Shown: in pieces, positions 1 through 14,700 of the stretch | Layout of the letters: the number at the start of each line of letters is the position of its first letter | Numbering within the stretch: the first letter of the stretch is position 1 | Source of the DNA: Rachycentron canadum | Lineage: Eukaryota > Chordata > Actinopteri > Carangiformes > Rachycentridae | Reading direction: 5' to 3' | Length of the DNA stretch: 64,000 nt | Assembly (NCBI GenBank): GCA_038496675.1 | Contig: CM076652.1 | Span: 10,150,252-10,214,251, forward strand | Position numbers and translations under genes: made by a program | The notes under the pieces: generated by a model | What the model saw: only the letters and a program-made list of their open reading frames with translations | The model's database searches: none | Told to the model about the DNA's origin: nothing

Positions 1-2726
1 AACTGCTACCACTGGGTTAGAGGTGTTGGGTTTCCATCAGCTACGCTCTCTCTCTGTACTCACTTTTCACACTATAATTAAGGACTCAAACGCGCCTATA
101 AAGTACAACGAAGGTCTCTTTCCCAGTCAACAACGATCTGAGGTAGCCGAAAACAATAGTGCGTGTGTTTATAAGACAGTGCAGCTGCAAGGGGATGGTG
201 TATCAGTTCAACAATGTGTAACAGGATTGCAAAATGCTGTGTTTACTCTTCATCCACCCACTCCTCTTGGCTGTTTAGTTCCTCTACTCTTTCGAGGATT
301 TGGCAACAGGGCTGATGGGCTTTCCACTCTAACCTTGAATGCTCCAATGACCTTCGACTGATGAGCTCCCACGGGCTTTACATCTTCTGCAGCAAGGAAA
401 AATAAAGTGCTCTTCTGCATATGAATCTTCTGAATATGAATCTTGCTTTCGCTGCCTTGACCTTAAATTATTTACTTTTGCCTTGCCTGTAGTTTATTCA
501 ATATCAGAGTTCACTAAAACACCCCGTCAATGTATACATACTGCAGAACATATAAATAAATAAGATATACCCTGTTTCTGAGTTGAGTTCATATATTAAA
601 TAGTGTCCTGTGAAAAAGAGCCTTTGGGGAATAGGAAACAATTAGTCCAAGGCTTTTGTTGGTCCTAATTAACACCACAGTTAATGACCTCACAAATTTT
701 GCTGTAAAAGACAAAAAGCTCTTATTCACCCCAAGGTGCCCCCGTGACCCTGTAAACAAACAAGACCTACAAAAGTGTGGCAACCTTTCATTTCTGCCCA
801 CCACTGCACAATATCACAGCAATGAAGACAAAGTCTTGACCGTTTTAGCGTATTTTACAATAACCACTCACTGTGTGATTTACTCTTTTCTGTTATAAAA
901 CATATGCACCAAACACAAATTATGTCCATCTACTGATCAACTGCCCGTGCTCTACTATTTGGCATTTGAGGGCATGCAAACAATTGTTGTGGTTCTAGGA
1001 ACTGGGGATATCAGTGCAGGCCAATTGGCCCTGCACAGACACGCACAGTTAGCACAGCAAGGAAGAGCCTTGGCCTTGTCATTGCAGTAATGTTGTGGCT
1101 CACTGGGTCACCATGAGTTCCTAATGACCCAAACAAATACATCCTCTATCCATGTGTGTTTCATCTGTTTGACCTATCTTTCTACTATTGATTCTATTCT
1201 CCCTGTTCGTGCCATCGCATGTGCCAGTGTTGATATGGGATATTTATGAGCAATTACCAACAATTGCAGTTGTCAAACTTGTTCCATTTGCACAAGAATT
1301 TTTTTTAATTGTGTTGGCCCCCAAGTAAGATAAAGCTTTTGTCACAAGAAGACGGCCTGTGGCACTCAAACATAGCAACCAGAGGAAATTTAGATGTGTA
1401 TATATCCTATTATTATATAATTAGTATTCCAAGGTCAATGTATATATGTGTGTCCTACACACGCAAAGACAAAACCTGTTTGAAACATGAATTTTATTTT
1501 GTATTTCTATTCATTTATTTGAATAAATAATTTTTTACACATTATTCAATTAATTTTAACCAGTAAGAAGAGCAAATTTTCACTATTTTTTTTTATTTTA
1601 TTTTTTTATACCAGTTGCTTTAATCTAGAGAGAAGGAGAGACATTTCCAGTAGTAGCTTTCTGAGTAAGGCAAGTCTCAAGGCGTCTCTCTGCCTCTCTG
1701 TGCAGCAGAGCTGTCGCAGCACACAGTGCCAGTGAAGCGAGACTGCTGTAGATGTAATATTACTGTGTGTCTAGGCCAGTTACTATGGAGATACTGTAAT
1801 TGATAATGAAAACAACATAAATCAGGTCCGGAATTTACTACAAATTCCTCCTCAGACAAGGTCTTTATTTTCACTTCAGTACTTTTCTATTACTCCCAAA
1901 TGAGTCATGTGCCTCAATACATCAGTAAGAGTTTTATATGAAAATGCAGACCTAGAGTCTGTTTGTATTTCTTATGAATGTGTAGTTCATTTGAATTTAC
2001 ATTACGTTGTGAAAGGAAAGATCACTTCCAATGTCAACAATGCCAAGGATAACAAAATAAATATATTTCCATTGCGGTTTTTGAATTAACTATAGCAAAA
2101 ATGCAGGAGTCCATGTGACAAGGCAACATCATACTACCAATAAATGGAGAGCTTGTATTTCTTTACATCTTTTTTTACACTTGTGGCAGTTCATTTTTTA
2201 GTTTGATTTGCAAAGGTAACTACTTCCAACTACAAAACCTAAAGCAACCTCGGGAGCACAAATTGGCAACCCTGGCTGCAGTCTGGTGGGTATTATTGTC
2301 CCCTAAATTATACCAAGGTGATAGCACACTGGTTACTAAATAGTAACTTGAGTGTCTGGTAACATTAGATATTTGGTGTCAAAGCATGCCATTACATCTT
2401 GGTGTTCAGGTCAGTATTGTTGGCAACTCTTGATCCCAGAATGTCAAAATACTGTAGCTAGTTGGTATGAGATGTGTTAATCTTGGCCCCGTCTCTCATG
2501 ATCTACCTCTGACTCTTTCTTTCACAGTTTCTTTTTTAAATAGAAATAAAATCCGGTTTTACTGCTCACTGGTTGTCCAACATCTGCTGCTATTTCAGAG
2601 GAGTGAAATCCAAGTGAAGCAACCCACTGTGGGCCGTGCACCATCCCACATGCATGTACGCACTAAGACCTCCTCTTAAATGTATAGGTTAACCACTTGT
2701 GTGTAGATAGACACCAACTTGGAAAG

Positions 2727-2757
<31 letters not shown>

Positions 2758-3985
2758 GGAAGCCACTCACCTTAGCTAGCAGGACTGTGAGTTCCCCTTC
2801 AGAGCACACACATTGTTGGCTGGTGGAGGAGCTGAGGATGAACGGCAGACATGCTCTGGCCCCATCTCCAGTCTCCTTCAATATTTCATAAGGAACCTTT
2901 CTCCTGTACCCTGGAGCCCAGCGGCCTTCCCCAGCATGCAGCATCAATTCTTTATTCCTCCACTGCAAACAGCTGTCACTCGTCTCCCGACAGGAAATAA
3001 AGGAAGTTCCAAAAACCCTTTTGCATACTTTTACTAAACTATGTGCCCTGATCATTCATTTCCTCTGGGCTTCCCGCAATACTATGCTTTGTGCCGCCTT
3101 GAGAGTTGGATAATGTGATCAGATTAATGTCTGACCTTCTAGCAATAAATGTTGTGGTGGAGTAAACAGGTACAATAAGTCTGGCAGCTTCACACAAACA
3201 GGCTTCATATCATTCAAGGTTAATAGGTGAAATTTCTCAAAAATTTGTTCTGATGAAACTCTATTCAGAAACAACATAACAAATCTATCTGGGGAATTAG
3301 ATTAAGAAACAGTTTGAGAGCTGTTAAATATGCTGACCATATTTAGATTAGCAATGAAGGATTCAGTTAGTGTTATATTTGTGTAACACGGTCTCTAAGC
3401 CCATCTCCAAGATGTTCTGAATCTCTAAAAGGCAGTAAAAAGTGTGTTCTGGGAACCACAGCCAGAAAAAAAGTTCCTCATAGTCACTGGGTAAGAAGAG
3501 CTTACATGAGCTAGCTGGCTGTCTAACCAGCACTATGCCAGGAAATATGAATAAACATATAAACACACATAAAACGCAGATTGAAAAAGGGCTAGGAGGA
3601 AAAATCAGGGTCCAGCCAAAATATTCACACAAAATGTAGTGTCTTTGTTGTGGTAATTTATGAGTTTTTCCTCCCTTTCGTGATTGTGAGCAATGACGTC
3701 AGCCAGCTCCGTCTTGAGAAGTGGCTACGTTGAGAGCAGTGCCCTGGCTAGAAACTGAGCTGATTTTCATTCAAGCCACCACAGGTAAGTCAACATTGTA
3801 TGATCTCCACAGAAGCTGGGCTCGTCTCCTGGTCTCCAGAGTTATTGTTCCAAAACCAAACAACGAAAAGGATGTTTGCTGCTTTTTTCTGCTTTTCTTC
3901 ACTGAGGCTTTCTCCCCTTTGACCAGCTGTTTTTTTCTATGGCTCCAGTGACTACCTGTCCAGATGGTAGGCACCCTTATTACCA
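1..3985. other. intergenic DNA, no supported gene
   Basis: I see no recognisable exon. An open plus-strand frame runs from the window edge to 361 with AATAAA at 401-406 but resembles no family. There is a short hairpin at 1014-1036, a (CA)13 tract at 2727-2752, and AT-rich stretches around 1290-1620 and 2000-2200. Otherwise nothing. Confidence 0.5.
2727..2752. repeat. (AC)13 microsatellite
   Basis: Uninterrupted AC dinucleotide run. Confidence 0.97.
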
Positions 3986-3997
3986 AATACAGGCTTC

Positions 3998-4320
3998 AAA
4001 GTCTATTTAGCATTTATAAGCACTTAATAATTAATGAATTTTTTACAACAGACAATGTATTTTGGAGGAGGCTGCGCTATAAAAAGAGAATGATGGCCAA
4101 TAGAACACAAATGTAACAGCAGAATGGGATGGGACACAATAAAATATGTCTTTGTAGGAAAACTTTTGACATTTTTGACAAATGTTGCACATTTGTAAAC
4201 ACTTAAATGTCCTTTTATCTCCTTACAATGACATTATAATATGTTATAAACCATTTATTAAATGTTTATATAGTGCTCATAAAAGCAAACTAGTGAAACT
4301 TGAAATAAAGTGGTAAAACT
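3998..4320. mobile_element. possible non-autonomous DNA transposon (MITE-like) remnant
   Basis: Roughly 320 bp of AT-rich sequence whose ends are imperfectly inverted. The left end has AGCATTTATAAGCACTTAATAA (from 4009), and the right end, read on the other strand, has GCTTTTATGAGCACTATATA and then AACATTTAATAA (4255-4286). The right flank continues into ACTTGAAATAAAGTGGTAAA, a phrase that looks like the edge of repeats common in fish. No transposase frame and no convincing target-site duplication were seen. Confidence 0.3.
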
Positions 4321-4329
4321 GTAAAACCC

Positions 4330-5485
4330 TTCCAAAGTCTTATTTTGGATGAATGTGTAAAAGGCAACATTTTGCAGAATTGCGTTCTTTTAGTATTTTT
4401 GTGTGTGCACGTGTAACAAATTGCAAGTGCACAACGCACAACCACAAGCTTCATAATGTCCTCTGTTAAAGTTAAAACTTGCTTTAACGTGCTTTAATGG
4501 AGCACAGTGACTCAATTAGCACCGTTTCCTCTCAGCCTGAAGACATGCTGATCAGGTGGACTGCAGACTCGTGGAGTGTGAAGGACAATATGAACTGGCT
4601 GTCTTTGGATTAGACTTGCAATGAACTGGCAGCCTGTGTCTTTGTCTTCTACTTGACGTATGTTGAGATGGCTGTGATTGAGACTATGGATAAGAAGTTA
4701 TAGGGAACAGATAGAGGAATTGACCTAGTCATACCACAAAAGGGAAGCCACTTGTCACACACCCTATGAAATAAAAGCTGTTTAATTTACTGACAGAGTG
4801 AGAGAACATTATATTTATGGCGCACTTATGACCAACTTCTAATGGTTTGAAATTGCAGTATGGTTTTGGCAGCAGGCAGAAAGCTTTATGACACGGTTGA
4901 AGTAAAATGTCAGCAGACATATTTCACTTGTTGCAAAAACAACCTCGATTGGCCTCTGTCTAATTATTTTGAAGATTTTTATAAGCCTTCATAAGTAAGT
5001 TAGTGTTTCTGACAGCTTCCTCTTTTTTGTCACTGGAGTTGAGTTGGATAATATGTGTCAGGCGGGGATTTAGGAGCAGATTGAGAGTAATACTTTTTAA
5101 TTAAAGTTGCATAATGTGATTTTTGACCACTAGAGAGCAGAAATTCTTTAAAACAAAGTATGGAACAAAGCTTTTCAGGCTGTGGTTTTTAAGAGTCACA
5201 ATAGTGAGCTAGAGAGACTCAGTTTATACTGGGGGCCAAGCAGCAAAGCCGTGTTGCCAATTTTCTTATTCAGTTTTTTCCTCTTCTGGTAGGGGAATCT
5301 CTGGCAGCCCCTACAGCCGTATGGTAAAACATTTTGGGGACACATCTACACTGATTGGGGATACTTCAGCATGTATGCAAGCATGTTAGTGCGACGCTAG
5401 TGTCCCTCAAGCACTCTAGCGCTTTGAAAAGGTTAAAGTTGGAGGTGCACTCATGCATATATCTTTAGAACCATATGACTGAGTT
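4330..5485. other. intergenic DNA, nothing assigned
   Basis: No gene or repeat recognised, except a CCACTAGAGAGCAG phrase near 5129-5142 that weakly resembles a CTCF core. Confidence 0.5.
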
Positions 5486-5491
5486 TGCCTG

Positions 5492-5768
5492 TTAATCCTC
5501 CAAAGAAGGCATCCTAATCAGATACCCATACCACCTTGCTTCTTTCGACGTGAAGGAGCAGTGGCCGACTACTCCAAGCTCCCTGTGGATGTCTGAGCTC
5601 ATCCTATCTCTAAGGCTGAGCCCAGTAACCCCACAGAGGAAACCCATTTCCGCCATGTACATCTGTGATCTCATTCTTTCTGCCACGACCCAGAACTCAT
5701 GACCATAGGTGAGGGTTGGAACAAAGACTGACTGATAAATCGAGTGCTCTGCCATAACCACAGGCCTT
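5492..5768 (-). mobile_element. LINE fragment: C-terminal end of a non-LTR retrotransposon ORF2 (Rex/RTE/L2-like)
   Basis: An 89-codon minus-strand frame carries the tail of a reverse-transcriptase polyprotein: IYQSVFVPTLTYGHEFWVV, then ERMRSQMYMAEMGFL, SLRDRMSSDIHRELGV and WYGYLIRMP. This string is characteristic of the region after the RT domain in LINEs that are abundant in fish (PTLTYGHELWV..AEMSFLRRV..LSLRDRV..RRELGVE..W.GHLIRMP, from memory). The copy is strongly 5'-truncated, as is usual for LINEs, and lacks the RT catalytic motifs and any endonuclease. It stops shortly after the RMP motif. The exact clade (Rex1, Rex3/RTE or L2) cannot be settled by eye. It is inactive. Confidence 0.75.
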
Positions 5769-8700
5769 ACCCTTAGCTTGCCCAGCTTCAGAATTGGAGG
5801 TCACACTCTGGTCATATTCTGGTGAAGCCAATAAAGGATCACAAACTGGACCAGAGACAAAGTAGGGACCAAATAGGGAGGGACCAAATGGCTCATAAAA
5901 ATTATCCAGGTATCCCATACTCCTGCAATACTCCCCACAGAGTGCCCAGTGGACATGGTGATAAGGCTTTTTGCGTGTGCAAAACAGCTAGACCTCTTCG
6001 GTACTCCTGCTCGTGGATCTGAGGTTTAACAAATGGTCAGAACCTCTTTTCCAGCACTGGAATAAACTTATCCACTTATTTTTGTCATTCTTTGTTTTTA
6101 ATATTGTAAAATTCAAAGCATATTTCTTTAATGTGTTGCTGTTTTTTGTAAGACAGGTCTCTCAACTTCTGTCTTACATCCAGCACATCTCCAGGAAATA
6201 CTCTTAAGTCTATCAGATGGGGTCCATCTGTGTATTTGTCATCATTATATTTCTCTGGCCTGTCTCCTCCACGTTTCCTCTACTTTGAGGCAGAGGGGGA
6301 TGGGACGCAGATATGCCGCCCCATAGAGGACCTGATGACAGAGATGAAGGAAAAAGAAAGACAATCAAAGATAAGAGAATAAAAGAGATGAACAGATGAA
6401 AGGGGGTAATCGCTGCGTCACCAGCTGAATCGCTCATTAGATCAGACCACATTCTCAGAAACGCCCAGTGCTATGAGAGGACTGGGTGGTGTGGGTCTTT
6501 CCCATCCAACTTTTCTCTCTGTATTTTGGCGCCACTGACTTTATGCGTCCCTGTACTCTTGGTGACCAACCACAGTGCGAGAGGCACACTTGTGGCTTCT
6601 GCAGTGTTGTGTGACAGAGATGACAGGGAAGAGGCATACATTATGTTGTCGCTGTCCATCAGTGACAAAACTCCTCTCTCCAAACTCCAGACGCTCCAGA
6701 CTGAAGCGTGTTGTCACACTCAATGTGAGCAACAACTTTTTGAAGTCAGGACCTGTGGTTACAATCTATCTGGAATTCGAACCTATGGAATTACAAGGTT
6801 GTGAGAATAGTGCGCTTGTAAATAACAAATACCATTGGTCTCAAGATGAGGGGTGAGATGACCAAAAGCTTTGCGGCCAAAATGGGCAAGCAATATCAAA
6901 TCATAGCAAACAGTCCTCCACTCTTGAGAAGACCTTCAGCCCCTCAGAGCGGAAACATGAGTCTGCTTCTGCTGAGACCTGCTGGATTCACAGAAATCCT
7001 CATAGAGCGAAGGGATGGGAAAGGAGAGTGAGGTGAAAAAGCAAGCAGGGAATGAGGAAAAAAATGCAGGAATAAAACGGATAAAGACGTGTTAGGGGAG
7101 AGGGATTGATTTCATAAACTCTTTACCCCCTACCCCATCACCCTGTGCAACCCTCCAAGGTTAGGTCTGTCCATCTGGCATGTGGACTATATAGGCCAGA
7201 AGGAAGGAAACGGCAGGGGAAAGAGGATGAGAGTGAGATACCTTCCCCGCTCAGCTATTATTCTTTGTTAACCAGTTTTTAGCACTGCTCAGCCTCTGGT
7301 GGTTTTCATTAAGAAAGGAATCACCTTGGTTTTGCCAGGACCTCTAATCAAAACCAGACGCGTTGGAGTTTTTAATTGAAGCAAGATGGACCTCCACGTT
7401 GTACACAACTGGCTTAATGCGACAACTTATCCCATCACTACAACAGTGTTTCCCAGCGGACCGGGGAGAAAAACATCCCCTCAATGAGGGAAATCTAGGG
7501 GGTTTGTTAATATCCCTCTGACTTCAGAGGGCTGTTATTGTTGAAACAAGTCCAGACTGCTATTTTCTACCACATCAGCCTCTCCTTCTGCGTTACATTA
7601 TTTGCATTGTGTTTGAGCCTTGTCTTTTCCTCGTTGGGTAATGTTATGACCATTAGTACAGTACCGTGGCGGCATGTGTCTGGTTCTGGCTGTTTTCGAA
7701 GCCCAAGCAGAGTGGAGCTTGGCAGTGGGAGAGCGAGGAACACATCGTGTGACTGTGTGTCCAGTACTAGCCAGCTCTCTGGGCAGGGGAGCTTGCTTTT
7801 AGCTGAAAGAAAACAAGAGTCTGAATGAAAACGACAAGCTCAGAGCTGAGGATGTTTTTTTAGCTACAGCCAAAGCACCAGTTCCAGTTCTTGCTGTAAC
7901 TCTGCCATAAAGATAGTGTTTCATTCAGCTTTCAGTCTTTATATAACCACTATTGAGTTTGTTTCTCTCCCTTTCTCTCACATGTTGACAGTTCACTTGA
8001 ACCAAAAAAATGCACAGGGACAGATAATCTACCTGCTTCCTTCTCTTTCCCTGCCCCCTTCTCCTAATCCCCAGAGAGTGTTTGGATTTCTTTGAAAAAC
8101 AATATTAATAATTTGGAAATGTGGCTCCTCCGGCTCCTGCTGTGTGCTTTTCTTTCTTTGCTCATTTCCTTCTCAAAGCTCCCTTGATGTGGGGCTTGTT
8201 GTGCTGTTTTCAGAGAAGTGTGAGACCTCGGTGAGTTATTACCCAGGCCCCTCTCGATACACCCCCTGTAACCTCTGAGACCAATACACACTGACAACTA
8301 AATGCACCTGGCTTGCATTGAATTATGTTTCCGCATCAGGACAAGGCTCATGGTAAAATTCCCATATGAAACAACGAAAACCATTTTTTAAACAATGCTT
8401 TGTTAGGCTTGTAGCAGAAAACAATAGGATAGAGATGTTATGGGGGTGGAAAGCTGAATGAAGTTGGTTTGATATGTAAATCCAGCAGGCGTGTGCAAGA
8501 GCGCAGAATGTGCGCTAGTGAATGCAAGAAACATGTCATCAACCACAAATCGTTTCCCACCCAGGCAGATTTACACAGGGCAAGTCAATGAACCATCTAG
8601 CATTCAGAAACCAAAGTCACCAAAGCCATGACCACAGGTATGAGCACTATCCTCCAGGGTACGGAGATAAGAGGGAGGAAGTCAGAGTGACTCTGCATAT

Positions 8701-11700
8701 GAACAGTAAACCCTCCCTATCAATCCTTATTCAGTACAATTACTGATCATAAATCAAAGGGACAGCTGGCCTTATCATCAAGTAGCAGTATTTCATTTGT
8801 TTGCCATAGACGTGCAGCGTTCAGCTACTCTTCCTATCCATCATTCCTGTTTTCACCCTGATATCTCTTCCACTCCTACTACATCTCCATCTATATATCT
8901 ATCGCTCCATGCCCTCCTCTTTTCAAATGCTCTCCTCCTTTCATTCTCTGCCCTGTGTCTTCCCACCCTGTGTGCTGCAGTGCAGCTGTGTGAGAGCACG
9001 GGCAGTGATGGAGGGAGAGATGGAAGGATGGAGGGAGGCCCAGAAAAGAGGGGCAGGGAATTCACTGATTATTAGCAAGACAGAGAGAGAACTAAGGGCT
9101 TCAACATGTCCCCTAGCATTTAAAGTGGGATAGACGAGTCAGAGAAGCCAATTTAGTCAGCCACAAGGAGAGAGTGTTTGCGTTTACTGTGTTTACTGAT
9201 TGTTATTCTAGCCACCCACTCTCACTAGCATCCTCAGACCCTCCTCATTCTCCTTCGTAAACACCATCCCATTCCCCCACTTCAATTATTATACCCTAAG
9301 GGGATCAGCTGCTGCATATGACATGAAGTTATTTTCAGGAAAAGGTTTGTGATTTACTGGTGGTAAATCACAATCTTTGGAAGCCGCATTTTATTAAATA
9401 AGACTTGCATGTTTTATGATGGTTAACATAGCACGCAGGTAGAGCATCCTTCAAGATACTGAACCATTCAAACGCTCTTACTCATTGAGACATTCAAAAC
9501 ATGCAAATACTCAAATACTTGTACCACACACACGCACATTCTCATAGCTACTGGTCCAACAGATGACAACAGGCACTTATTTTCCACAATGTGTGTGTTT
9601 CTTCAAAACATCTTTCCTTTCCTCTCTTTCAGGGATGGGAGGAGGGGGTGATGGCACAGACAGTGATGAGAGGAGAGGAGGGGTCCCACTATAACTCCCA
9701 AACATTATTCCACGGATCACTCCAGTTTGACACCGTGGTACCTTTCAGCACTAAAACGAGAGTTGGGCTGCACCCACAGTGATAAGTGCATAGTGGACCC
9801 GAGTAGTTTCATGTGCATCCAGATTCATCTGCAGTCTTGTGAGGTTTTGATCAAAACAGGGAGTGGCAGAGAAGATTTGTTGATGGCCTGGCCTCCCTGT
9901 GAAGCAGATAGGCCCAAAACAAATAAATCCTAATATAATCGTAGTTGTGGTTAGACACAGCATGAGGAGACTTTTGATCTACCCCTGAAATAAAACACTA
10001 CTGTACATCTGTCTCAGCGAATGATCAAACCCCTGGATGTTGACTGAATGCCAAAAATATCATGCTGACCACAAAAACGCATTGTCGGCTTTTGGATCTT
10101 ATGTTATCCATAGTGGAAGAAGCAGACAGGACAGTCTGGAGATGAACAACCTCTTGTGACGTGAAACACTCGCTTAAATGTAGTGAATATGTCTCGTTAG
10201 CATAGATTCCTTCTGCAGCAAGAGAGACCCTTGCTAATTCTGAGCCGTTAAAACAAACAGGGAAGTCCCTGAGCACAGCACTTTGGACAAAGGTTAAAGC
10301 AATATCCCCAAGCACTATTCATTTCAGAGAATCCATCCCACTCACTGGCTTTGATCCTCTCTCTTTCTCTCTCTCTGCCCTTCTTTCTCTCTTGCTTGCC
10401 CTGAGCTGGTGAGGAGGTGGTTGTGTGTGTGTCTGTGTGAGTGTGCGATGCGAAGCAAAGTTCACTGTGAATCCTCGAAAACATCATCTCACCAACTGCA
10501 AAAGCTATCGGCGCCCGTATGGCACCACGGGACCTTTCATCACAGAGAAAAGCCCGGAGCTGAACCTTCAATGATAAGTGAAAAACAGGCAGCGCCTGCA
10601 CCCAGATTCAATGGCATATGTGTATGCATGTGCTTGTGCGTGTGTGTGTGTGAAGTTCAGCTGCTGAAGGCCCCAGAGGAAAGCCTATCCCTCAGGCTGT
10701 TTACCTCCACCAGAGCTGTTTACTTGACCCCTGATGATTTAGATGCACAACCAAATAAAAACAGCCAGGGAAGTTCAAACAGCTAGTGACGCATAAAGGG
10801 TGCACGAGGTGGGACAGCACTGTGTTCGATGATGGCTCACAGCTGGACCTCCCCACATCACCTACGACATTAGAGATGAACTAAGACAACCAGCTACTCA
10901 TAATTTTATATCAAGTCCCATTTCAAACACTTAAGAACTACTTCAAGTCTTTACACATTTTCATAACACATAATTCTTATTGTGTTCCATGGAAGTCTGC
11001 GGGTACTGGCCAAAAAGTTAATTTCATTGAAGTTCAGCATTCATGGGAGAAGATTATGATTGAAAATTTGCAAAGAAGAGCCTTTTGTAAACTACTGCAA
11101 ACTTCCCTTGTGTGTGTACATACAATTATGTATACCATCTCTGGGGTGGATTTCATCATATTTCAACATTGTGAACATTTGGCCATTTGTACAATGTTGT
11201 TTATGTTTTGACAGGAGGAGCATTGTTGTGTAGCAACGGATCCATTTACATAATTTGTCGATGTTGTAAGCACTTACATAACTTAAAACACACCCATGCA
11301 CTCACTCAGGTCTCACACAGTCAGTCACATATATACTTTTAGATATTGACCTAAAGTACAGTGTGATGTAAACAGAAGAATGCAAGAATAGTGAAAAAAT
11401 AATTTAAATTCAATAAGAATTCACAGGTTGTATAATTAAAAACATAAATTGTAAATCAAATTATATATAACAGAAATAGAAATGAGCACTAAATTGCCAT
11501 AAAGGTGTACACATCTTCAGACACACACACAGATCATGCTATGCATCATGTGACGTACTACAGAGTCAAGTCGCTGAACTTAGCAGATGAAGCATATGCC
11601 AAAGTGTAATTTGTGGTGACTGCTGGAGCAAGGGAAATATCTGAGAGGGTATAGTTTCGATCATGTTCTCACATAGGATGATGTCACGCCATTCAAATTA

Positions 11701-14700
11701 GCAGTCTTCAATTTGCATGTCACTTACACATTTGACCACACACCCACACGTACCCACACACTGTACCCAGTCACATTGGAGCACAAATCCTTCCTGAGCG
11801 TATGCACAGACTTACATGCATGTAAATACACAAACACACAGAGGAGCAGACTTCTTAAGCCACATTTACACTCGCCTCTGTCAAACTGCGAGTGAATCTA
11901 GGGTATGAATTTATTTATAGTCAGCGCAGGATTGCGATAAATGCTGTGGCACCACCGCAACATGAGGTGGATGCATCATAATCAAGTCATATTGTGGAGT
12001 TAATATATACCAAAAGTAAATGTGTTTACAGTGGCTGGCAAGGGCAAGGAAAGCCACTTAGCAGGCGGCATATGAGGCAACAGGTATTGCACTAAAGATC
12101 TATCAGCTGATAATCATAAGGAACAGGCAGCACAGCATTTGGATTCACTCACAACAAGCCACATGCAATGTGTTTATAAGTGTGTATTGTTTTTGACACT
12201 GTTGCTACACGTGGCATCTTGTTTACATGCTACGCAGAGCCATTGATTGAGGTTGTCATAACTGGCGTTTGGTGTGGCGTGTGCCAAATTGAAATTGAGT
12301 GGAAACAACGCCCACTGTGTCAGCCGAGTTTTGGAGTGCCTGCACTTTTTTTTACTCATGGAGAGAGAGCAACAGAGGGAACAGTGGGTTTGCTCTGGAA
12401 ATTCCACTGAATCACAAAAAACAAATTTGGCTGGCCACTGAAAAAGAGACAATTACTGAGCTATGAATTCTCTATTTACTTGTTTTCAGTTACTTTGTGA
12501 TAGAGAGCGATAATCAAGATGAGGCCAGTTTGTTCACAGGAAATGGAACATTACTGCAGATCTCAAATTATCATTAGGTCTGCTGTTAAAAAGAAGCAAT
12601 AAATTAATAAGGCTCTGTTCAACCAGCTCTATATTTACAATATACAATCTCAAGAAACACCAAGAAACATAAGCAACAAAAACACAAAGCAGTCTTCACC
12701 AATCACACATTTTGTCAACGACACGTGGTATCTGTGTAGCTCCTGCAGTCCCTACATGTAGTCATATTTTTAAGGTGTACTACATCAGTGTTTCACACAC
12801 AGACTCTGCAAAAAGTCCGGCTCACCCAGTGTTTCTCTCCCAGTAATGGGCCCAGGCTGTGGTGAGCTGCTTGAAATAGAAGAAAGAAGGAAAAGAAACA
12901 AGGAGAAGAGGAATAAGATGAAGAGGAGATGACAAACATATAGTTACAAATGCATTTACCAGCCCATGGTAGCGTTGCTTCACTCTGATAGTAACCCACC
13001 ATCAGGAACAAAGCACCATCAAAAATGATCAGCCAACCGTAGCAGGTGGCTAAATTTGGACATGCGTGCATTGGACACTACACAGTGAGAACCATCTTTA
13101 CTGAGGCAGCAGGTCGAGGAGACGAGCGGGGAACATCATGAATATGAGTCCTCATAATCCCGTTACGGACCTCACAAAAACACTCACATGGTGGGTGCTG
13201 AAAACGATGTGAAAATTGATATATAGGCAATGCTCCGCTGTTTCTAATGTGGTGATAGAAATATGAGGAGGTTGGAGGAGTCACTAAAATGGTTTTGAGC
13301 TTGAAGTGTGTTGAGCTCTGTTCCATGACTGCAGCAGTGACCTTACAGATGAATCCTGTGTAAAATCTGTCTGACATCACTCACCGAGGCTTTTCCATCT
13401 CACAATTTGAGCACTGTTTTATTTGGAGAACGTGATAGTCTCGCACTCTATTTTACTTCCACACACTCACTCTTTTATACCATAATGTGCAATCACACAG
13501 ACACGTGCACACTCGCGCACACACTCACACACAGTAAGTGCTCTCAGACAGGGCGAGTGAGTGATATTCCTGGTGTGGTTGAAGGGTGGAGTGGGAAACA
13601 GTGGACCAAACCTGGTTTAAAGTTAGAATCATGTTGCCATATGAAAATGACCTCATTTCTAAATTGAGGGAAACCCTGATGGATACTTTGGAACACAATA
13701 CAGTGGCAGGGCACCCCAACATCTCTGTCATGCATGATAATAATCTCATTACACTGAGTGATATGATTTTACAAAGACTTGGCAAAGGGGGATGCCACAT
13801 GATGTCAACTTATGACTCCATGGCTCCTTTTTGGTGCCAGTGAGTCCACTAATCACATGACACTGATGGATTTAAGCAAAAGGATTTCATTGCAGTGCTC
13901 CTATCAGAGCACAGACAGTGTGTCTTACAGTACAGTAAAGTCTCATGGCTGTTTTTACTCAAACTATATGATGAAGGAAGGAACATCTTTGTAATGGCTG
14001 TCATGGAATAAACCAAGAGTAATCAAGCAGATTACTTGGCTCTATATTGTCTTGGCCTTGCCAGCGGTGCGGCTTTTGTGCTGGTAAATATTTGCTGTGA
14101 GTTGAGTAGCATGGCATCGGCACATCACAAGGACATTTTGTGTTTCCCAAACATTAGGCTGGTGACGTCAGGAGGCCCTAATGATGTTTAACAAGCCCAC
14201 CCAGTCCAGCATCACCCCATAAACAACCCTGATATACCCTTAGTCCCCTGTCCAACTCCTTTGGAACACAATAGAATCCAACACCAATTTAACCTGGCCT
14301 TCCTCCAAGTTGTTTTAAGGTAACAAAAACAGACACTAGGCTCTGCGCAACTTTTAATGTTCACACCTTCACCAGGTTGCAAGCAAAAAGGGCTCTTTGG
14401 TGTTGGCCTACTGAAGTACATGGCTCAGCTGTTTTGATGTGGGGAAACCCTGCTTGATAATTACAAAAGAAAAACGACTGACTGGAAAACCCATAACATC
14501 ACCACTCCAAATGTGAGAAAAAGAGAAAGTGGACACACCTTCAAGAAAGAACCGACTGCAGGCAAATAGGATGAAGAGGAGGAGGAAGGAAAAGTGACAG
14601 TAAAAAGTCATAATTTGTGACTGATTAGCAACCGTTTCCAATTAGAACAGCAGAGGACAGGAAAACCAGAGGGAGGGAGGGACGGGGTCGGTGGGGTTCA

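Noticed and set aside
13586..13843. 85-codon open frame with a protein-like look
   Set aside because: An overlapping frame of similar length is open on the other strand, and no family or splice sites were recognised.
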